From contig CAQGLR010000022.1 in the NCBI GenBank assembly GCA_948794795.1, positions 1 through 57,558 on the forward strand: a stretch of 57,558 nucleotides of DNA. Direction: 5' to 3'. Each line of letters opens with the position of its first letter. Position 1 is the first letter of the stretch. The position numbers and the translations under genes were made by a program. The notes under the pieces were generated by a model that saw only the letters and a list, made by a program, of their open reading frames with translations, had not been told where the DNA came from and did no database searches. Shown piece after piece: positions 54,205 through 57,558 of this stretch. The DNA comes from an uncultured Lachnospiraceae bacterium (lineage in GTDB: Bacteria; Bacillota; Clostridia; Lachnospirales; Lachnospiraceae).

Positions 54205-54290
54205 TACAAGACAGGGCTGCCACAATAAGAATAAAAAATACTATATTTTGTATGGTATTTTCTTAATGCAGCAGCCCCGTTTTTGTCTTA
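54205..54290. terminator. Bidirectional terminator between convergent genes
   Basis: ACAAGACAGGGCTGC (54206-54220) pairs with GCAGCCCCGTTTTTGTCTT (54271-54289) with a bulge, and an inner stem AAAATAC/GTATTTT is in the loop. T-rich sequence lies on the plus side and A-rich sequence on the other, so it can stop transcription from the gene at 53432 and from the CAP gene at 54304. Confidence 0.8.
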
Positions 54291-54303
54291 TTTATATGTA
54301 ATT

Positions 54304-55272
54304 TTATTTTTGTATAGTTATAGTAGTTTTTATGCTTTTTCCATCTTTTATTTTTGCTGTAATAGTAGTTTTTCCAGCCTTTTTTGCGTTTAATGTGCCA
54401 TCAGCACTAACTGATGCAACAGACTTTTTAGAAGAACTCCATGTTATTTCTTTTAAAATTATGCCATTAGTAATATTTGTACCACCCATAATTCCAGAAA
54501 AAGTAACTTTCTTAACAACATTTAATTTCTTTTTACTTCCAGCTTTGATTTTAGCTGGAACTTGGATTTTTGTTTTTCCTATATGGCTTTTTTGTACTTC
54601 AATTATCTGGATTTTTTCTCCGGAGAGGTCTGATTTTGATTCATCAAGCCCGTCTTCAGTACTTAATTCAGCAGATATTCCATACCAGCCTCCACTTGTC
54701 CTTATAAAAGAACCCATGCCAATATATTTATATTTAGGGTTAATAAGGCTTTCATAATGTCCTGTAACAGTGTTTGTATTCTGTTTTACCCAGTCTTCTT
54801 TTTCTCCATACCACTGTTCAATTCCTTGTAACATGCCTGAATGGTTCCATGCAAGGTTTTCTGCCCCTGATTGTGTATTATTATATGATACGCTAAAACA
54901 TCTTTCACCATTTGGACGTTCATGGGATTCATATATTGTAGATTCTGCTGCACGCAGTTGTGCAATAAGTTCAAGTCCTGATGACCATTTTATTTCAACA
55001 TAATCATCTTCTGACAGTTTCATGCCAGTAGAAGGGTTTATATATCCCTTCTGGCAGGCTTCTTTACGGATTTCATTAACCCTGTTTAAAATATCATCTT
55101 TTGTAACATTTTCAAATTTGCCAGAAACCCCTAAAAGTTCATTGCCGTTTGCTGCTGTTTCTACATCTGTTTCCCTTATAGAAACTGCTTGTGCCTTTTT
55201 ATTAAATTGTAGTAAAGTTATACTGCAAATTAATATATAAGTTAAGACTTTTTTTCCGTTTTTAATTGACAT
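54304..55272 (-). CDS. Secreted CAP-domain protein with a Big_2-like C-terminus
   Basis: This 322-residue protein has a signal peptide (KKVLTYILICSITLLQF, cleavage probably after AQA). A CAP/SCP domain spans residues about 55-215, including LNRVNEIRKEA, the His/Glu-containing AAESTIYESHERPNG, SGAENLAWNH, QWYGEKEDWV and GHYESLINPKYKYIGMG. An Ig-like Big_2 unit (ITWSSSKKSVASVSADGTLN) ends the protein. CAP proteins are found in many secreted bacterial factors; their activity here is unknown. AAGGAG precedes the ATG. It converges with recD2 and its neighbour and is followed by a terminator. Confidence 0.9.
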   Translation of the reverse strand: MSIKNGKKVLTYILICSITLLQFNKKAQAVSIRETDVETAANGNELLGVSGKFENVTKDDILNRVNEIRKEACQKGYINPSTGMKLSEDDYVEIKWSSGLELIAQLRAAESTIYESHERPNGERCFSVSYNNTQSGAENLAWNHSGMLQGIEQWYGEKEDWVKQNTNTVTGHYESLINPKYKYIGMGSFIRTSGGWYGISAELSTEDGLDESKSDLSGEKIQIIEVQKSHIGKTKIQVPAKIKAGSKKKLNVVKKVTFSGIMGGTNITNGIILKEITWSSSKKSVASVSADGTLNAKKAGKTTITAKIKDGKSIKTTITIQK

Positions 55273-55567
55273 TATCCATATCTCCTTTTTTAATTTGTAT
55301 AATATTATTTAATAGTAGCATGGCAGTATTAAATTGTAAAGAGATGGATAAGATATTTCCAGGGCAACAGCATTTATTTTTTTGAAAAAATTAGTAAAAT
55401 AGAAGATGGTATTTTTACATTCAGAGATACCGGAAAACAGGTCTAACCGTTTTTCTTCTAAAAAACAATTAAGAAAGCAGGGACTTGAGAAGCCCTTGCT
55501 TTTTTGGACAAAATATTAGCTATGCAAACAAGCCTATATATAGATTTTTCTCTTGCAGTTCTATATA
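55273..55567. terminator. Intergenic region with a plus-strand terminator at 55475-55506
   Basis: AAGCAGGG (55475-55482) pairs with CCCTTGCTT (55493-55501) with one bulge, followed by TTTTT. No plus-strand gene lies directly upstream, so it may belong to a decayed gene in 55321-55470 or serve as a boundary. No other feature is evident here. Confidence 0.55.
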
Positions 55568-56101
55568 TTATAGTCCCTGCGTTTTGAAAAGATTAGCCAT
55601 TTCTTCTGCGGATTCCTGCATTCCCCTCTGAAACCACACTTCTATCCAGCCATACAGGGTGTATGCGGCAAATGCTTTTGCATAAGCTTCGGATTTAGGC
55701 AGGTCTGGCTTTAATTCCATAATTTCCATAATAACATCTTTTAGCAAATAAATAAGATGGCGTTCATTCAAAAGATGATAAAATTTTTTATGATCTTCAA
55801 AATGCCTGAATATCATGCCAATACCTGAACTAAGGGGAATATTATTATTTTTCTCCCAGCCGCGTTTCCACCCATCAAATAATTTATTGATATATGACCT
55901 TAAAATATCTTCTTTACTATTAAAGTTGCGGTAGAAAGAAGCCCGTCCAATGCCAGCATTATCACATAATTCGCTGATGGAAATATTCTCAATATCCTTA
56001 TCCTCCAATAGCATCAGGATAGATTCTGTTATATGCTCTGTCACATACATATTTCTTCCCTTATTGCTCATCGGTGATACAGTTTCCATGTTTTGTTTCA
56101 T
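55568..56101 (-). CDS. TetR-family transcriptional regulator
   Basis: The 177-residue protein has an N-terminal TetR HTH (residues about 15-60): TESILMLLEDKDIENISISE, then LCDNAGIGRASFYRNFNSKE. The C-terminal domain is helical and of the TetR_C type that binds small ligands, with YTLYGWIEVWFQRGM near the end. ATG at 56101 has AGGAGG 8 bases upstream; a longer frame begins before that site. It is divergent from a small membrane protein and a hydrolase, with operator-like palindromes in the shared region, and probably represses them. The ligand is unknown. Confidence 0.92.
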   Translation of the reverse strand: MKQNMETVSPMSNKGRNMYVTEHITESILMLLEDKDIENISISELCDNAGIGRASFYRNFNSKEDILRSYINKLFDGWKRGWEKNNNIPLSSGIGMIFRHFEDHKKFYHLLNERHLIYLLKDVIMEIMELKPDLPKSEAYAKAFAAYTLYGWIEVWFQRGMQESAEEMANLFKTQGL

Positions 56102-56131
56102 TTTCTGCCCTCCTATTGACATTTCAAAAAC

Positions 56132-56191
56132 TGCTGATACAATTATATCGGCAATGCAAATGTTTCATAGAATGATAGCACACTTTCATTC
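56132..56191. promoter_or_regulatory. Candidate TetR operator palindromes
   Basis: TGCTGATA (56132-56139) and TATCGGCA (56146-56153) are inverted with one mismatch around CAATTA. A second palindrome, GAATGA (56170-56175) and TCATTC (56186-56191), follows. Both lie in the 121-bp divergent region between the TetR gene and the gene at 56223, where TetR operators usually are. Confidence 0.55.
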
Positions 56192-56222
56192 AAAAATCAA
56201 GCGTGCAGAAAGGAAAGATAAT

Positions 56223-56357
56223 ATGACACATACTAAAAAACGTATTCTAATTTTATTATTTATCATTGTTGTATCGGTTGTTTTGGGGCGGCTTGCTTTT
56301 CGGGTGTTTTTGAACTTTTTGTTGGGCGGCACCATGTTTGGAGGTAACTTTCTATGA
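56223..56357 (+). CDS. Small single-span membrane protein
   Basis: This 44-residue protein (MTHTKKRILILLFIIVVSVV then a short tail ending GGTMFGGNFL) has one transmembrane helix after a basic start. AAAGGAAAG lies about 7 bases before the ATG. Its stop codon overlaps the ATG of the hydrolase gene (TATGA), so the two are translationally coupled. Similar short proteins precede hydrolases of this type in other Firmicutes, from memory. Function is unknown. Confidence 0.7.
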   Translation: MTHTKKRILILLFIIVVSVVLGRLAFRVFLNFLLGGTMFGGNFL

Positions 56358-57193
56358 GAAAAGAAAAAAAAGCGAAAAGGAAAGGCAGAGTTATGTGGGG
56401 AATTATCTATATTGTTACGTTTATTGCCGCTTTTGGGGGGTCTGTTGCTTTTAAAATGAAGCATGATCCATTTGGAGGGGAATTTAAAGTCAAATGGAAT
56501 GATACAGTTGGAAAAGTATATACTGACATCGCCTATGGTGAGGGCGAAGCCAATAAATTTGACCTTTATGTTCCAGCCGGTGATTCCAGAAATAGTTATG
56601 GTCTGGTTGTATATCTTCATGCAGGTGGTTTTACAAGCGGAGATAAATCTGGCGATGGCGAAATGCTGGAGTGGCTCTGTTCTAAGGGATATGTGACCGC
56701 AGGCATTAACTATACCCTTGTCAGCGATGACCACCCTGATGCAAGCGTGTACTCCCAATCTATGGAAATTAAAGAAAGTATCTCTCATGTGCTCGACAAA
56801 GCAGAAAAATTAGGATATTATATCGACGAAATGTCTATTTCAGGTGGTTCTGCAGGCTGCTGTCTTGCTTTGCTGTATGCTTATCGTGATGCAGAAACTT
56901 CGCCTGTACCTGTAAAAATGGTCTTTGGAGCAGCAGGACCTTCTTCATTTTATCCTGAAGATTGGAAGTGCTATGGTTTTGATATTGGTAGTGAGGAAAG
57001 TGACACTGCCGCAAGAGTAATGTTCAGTGCAATGGCAGGCAAGGAAATCAAATCAGCGTTTGGTACACCTGAGTATGATGAAGAAATAAAAGATATTTCT
57101 GCTCTGCTTTGGGTAAACGAAAACAGTGTACCTACTCTCGTTGCATATGGAAAATTTTTGTACAAACTTATTCCATCTGGAAAGATATTGTAA
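56354..57193 (+). CDS. Membrane-anchored alpha/beta hydrolase, apparently 3'-truncated
   Basis: The 279-residue protein has an N-terminal membrane anchor (MWGIIYIVTFIAAFGGSVAF) and a BD-FAE/esterase-like fold: VVYLHAGGF (oxyanion region) and the nucleophile elbow SISGGSAGCC. The end, PTLVAYGKFLYKLIPSGKIL, stops where the acid residue and catalytic His would be expected, roughly 50-60 residues early, and the last residues differ from the family style. A frameshift or a recombination end is likely. GGAGG lies inside the preceding gene, 10 bases before ATG. It is probably inactive or altered. Confidence 0.75.
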   Translation: MRKEKKAKRKGRVMWGIIYIVTFIAAFGGSVAFKMKHDPFGGEFKVKWNDTVGKVYTDIAYGEGEANKFDLYVPAGDSRNSYGLVVYLHAGGFTSGDKSGDGEMLEWLCSKGYVTAGINYTLVSDDHPDASVYSQSMEIKESISHVLDKAEKLGYYIDEMSISGGSAGCCLALLYAYRDAETSPVPVKMVFGAAGPSSFYPEDWKCYGFDIGSEESDTAARVMFSAMAGKEIKSAFGTPEYDEEIKDISALLWVNENSVPTLVAYGKFLYKLIPSGKIL

Positions 57194-57250
57194 TATAATA
57201 GAACCCATGAAAAATGATAATTTTCTTAGTTAATGGAGGGTAAAAGGATA

Positions 57251-57508
57251 GTGGATAAATTAACAATCAAAAAAGCCCGGTTAGATCAGACTGACGAGAT
57301 TAATGAAATTGTAAGTAAAACGATAAAAGAAATATATTCAAAATACTATTCAAATGAAGTAGTGGATTTCTTTTTGGAATTACATAACCGCGATAATATT
57401 ATTAGTGACATTTCGGAAGACAATACCTATGTGATTGGTTGTGAAGCTACCATTCTCGGAACAGGCACAATTAATCAAAATACTATATCAAGGGTATATA
57501 TAACATAA
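57251..57508 (+). pseudogene. GNAT-family acetyltransferase, N-terminal part only
   Basis: The 85-residue product (VDKLTIKKARLDQTDEINEI and then EDNTYVIGCEATILGTGTI) matches the first half of GNAT acetyltransferases. It ends at RVYIT just before the acetyl-CoA loop (RxxGxG) that follows in the family. The sequence after the stop does not resume GNAT in another frame that I can read. The start is taken as GTG at 57251 with AAGG close before it; an ATG at 57233 lacks a site. It is a truncated gene, next to the similarly truncated hydrolase. Confidence 0.6.
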
Positions 57509-57558
57509 GTGCGAACTTAAGCAAGCAATCCTGGTAAAATTGCTGTATGGAAGTCATC

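Noticed and set aside
1..57558. CRISPR arrays, tRNA or rRNA genes and complete insertion sequences
   Set aside because: No regularly spaced repeats, no cloverleaf-like or conserved rRNA sequence and no complete transposase frame were seen by eye; a tRNAscan and IS search would settle it.

Overview
The window comes from a low-GC Gram-positive anaerobe, most probably a member of the Lachnospiraceae (Clostridia). The evidence is the AT-rich composition, strong AGGAGG-type ribosome binding sites, a Gram-positive Tad pilus locus with Flp1-like pilin and DUF5702/TadE-like minor proteins but no outer-membrane secretin, and abundant Big_2-type surface proteins and Ser/Thr kinase/PP2C/FHA signalling genes. 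The assignment is by gene style, not by a marker gene.

Left part (1-8067): a palindromic repeat element, a hypothetical protein, an XRE regulator with a TTG start, a 400-residue putative regulator, and, divergent from it, a 1433-residue fusion of protein kinase, STAND/NB-ARC NTPase and TPR repeats. A regulator fragment (N-terminal HTH half of a WYL protein) follows.

Accessory island (about 8200-15950): a compact same-strand cluster of eight genes with no recognised name. It opens with a strong promoter and a possible attenuator hairpin. It encodes a protein with a PD-(D/E)xK-like motif and a long Gly/Ala-rich hydrophobic tail, a helical protein, a protein with a GHH/HNH nuclease-like motif and a hydrophobic tail, four small proteins (three with an N-terminal hydrophobic segment, two of them apparent paralogues), and an AAA+ ATPase. 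A terminator closes it. Halves of a WYL regulator lie on both sides of the first gene. This is the best candidate for an undescribed system.

Decayed region (15950-21211): a DUF2085 and a zinc-ribbon membrane protein, small proteins, a broken polysaccharide flippase, duplicated remnants of a small membrane gene and of an integrase, and an intact tyrosine recombinase bracketed by near-identical 27-bp sites in inverted orientation. This looks like an invertible segment directly upstream of two large paralogous surface proteins (21412-28464).

Tad pilus and signalling block (28601-50959): PP2C, TadZ, DUF6382-FHA protein, CpaF, TadB, TadC, Flp pilin, TadE-like, DUF5702 protein, second TadE-like, A24 prepilin peptidase, then a WG-repeat protein, a membrane Ser/Thr kinase with LRR ectodomain, a second PP2C and two Big_2 surface proteins. 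The order suggests a pilus whose assembly or use is controlled by Ser/Thr phosphorylation read by the FHA protein. A palindromic repeat sits between cpaF and tadB, and another hairpin follows the pilin gene.

Right end (51044-57558): RecD2 helicase, a hypothetical protein, a convergent secreted CAP-domain protein, then a TetR regulator divergent from a small membrane protein and an alpha/beta hydrolase that looks 3'-truncated, and a truncated GNAT gene. No tRNA, rRNA, CRISPR array or complete insertion sequence was seen.
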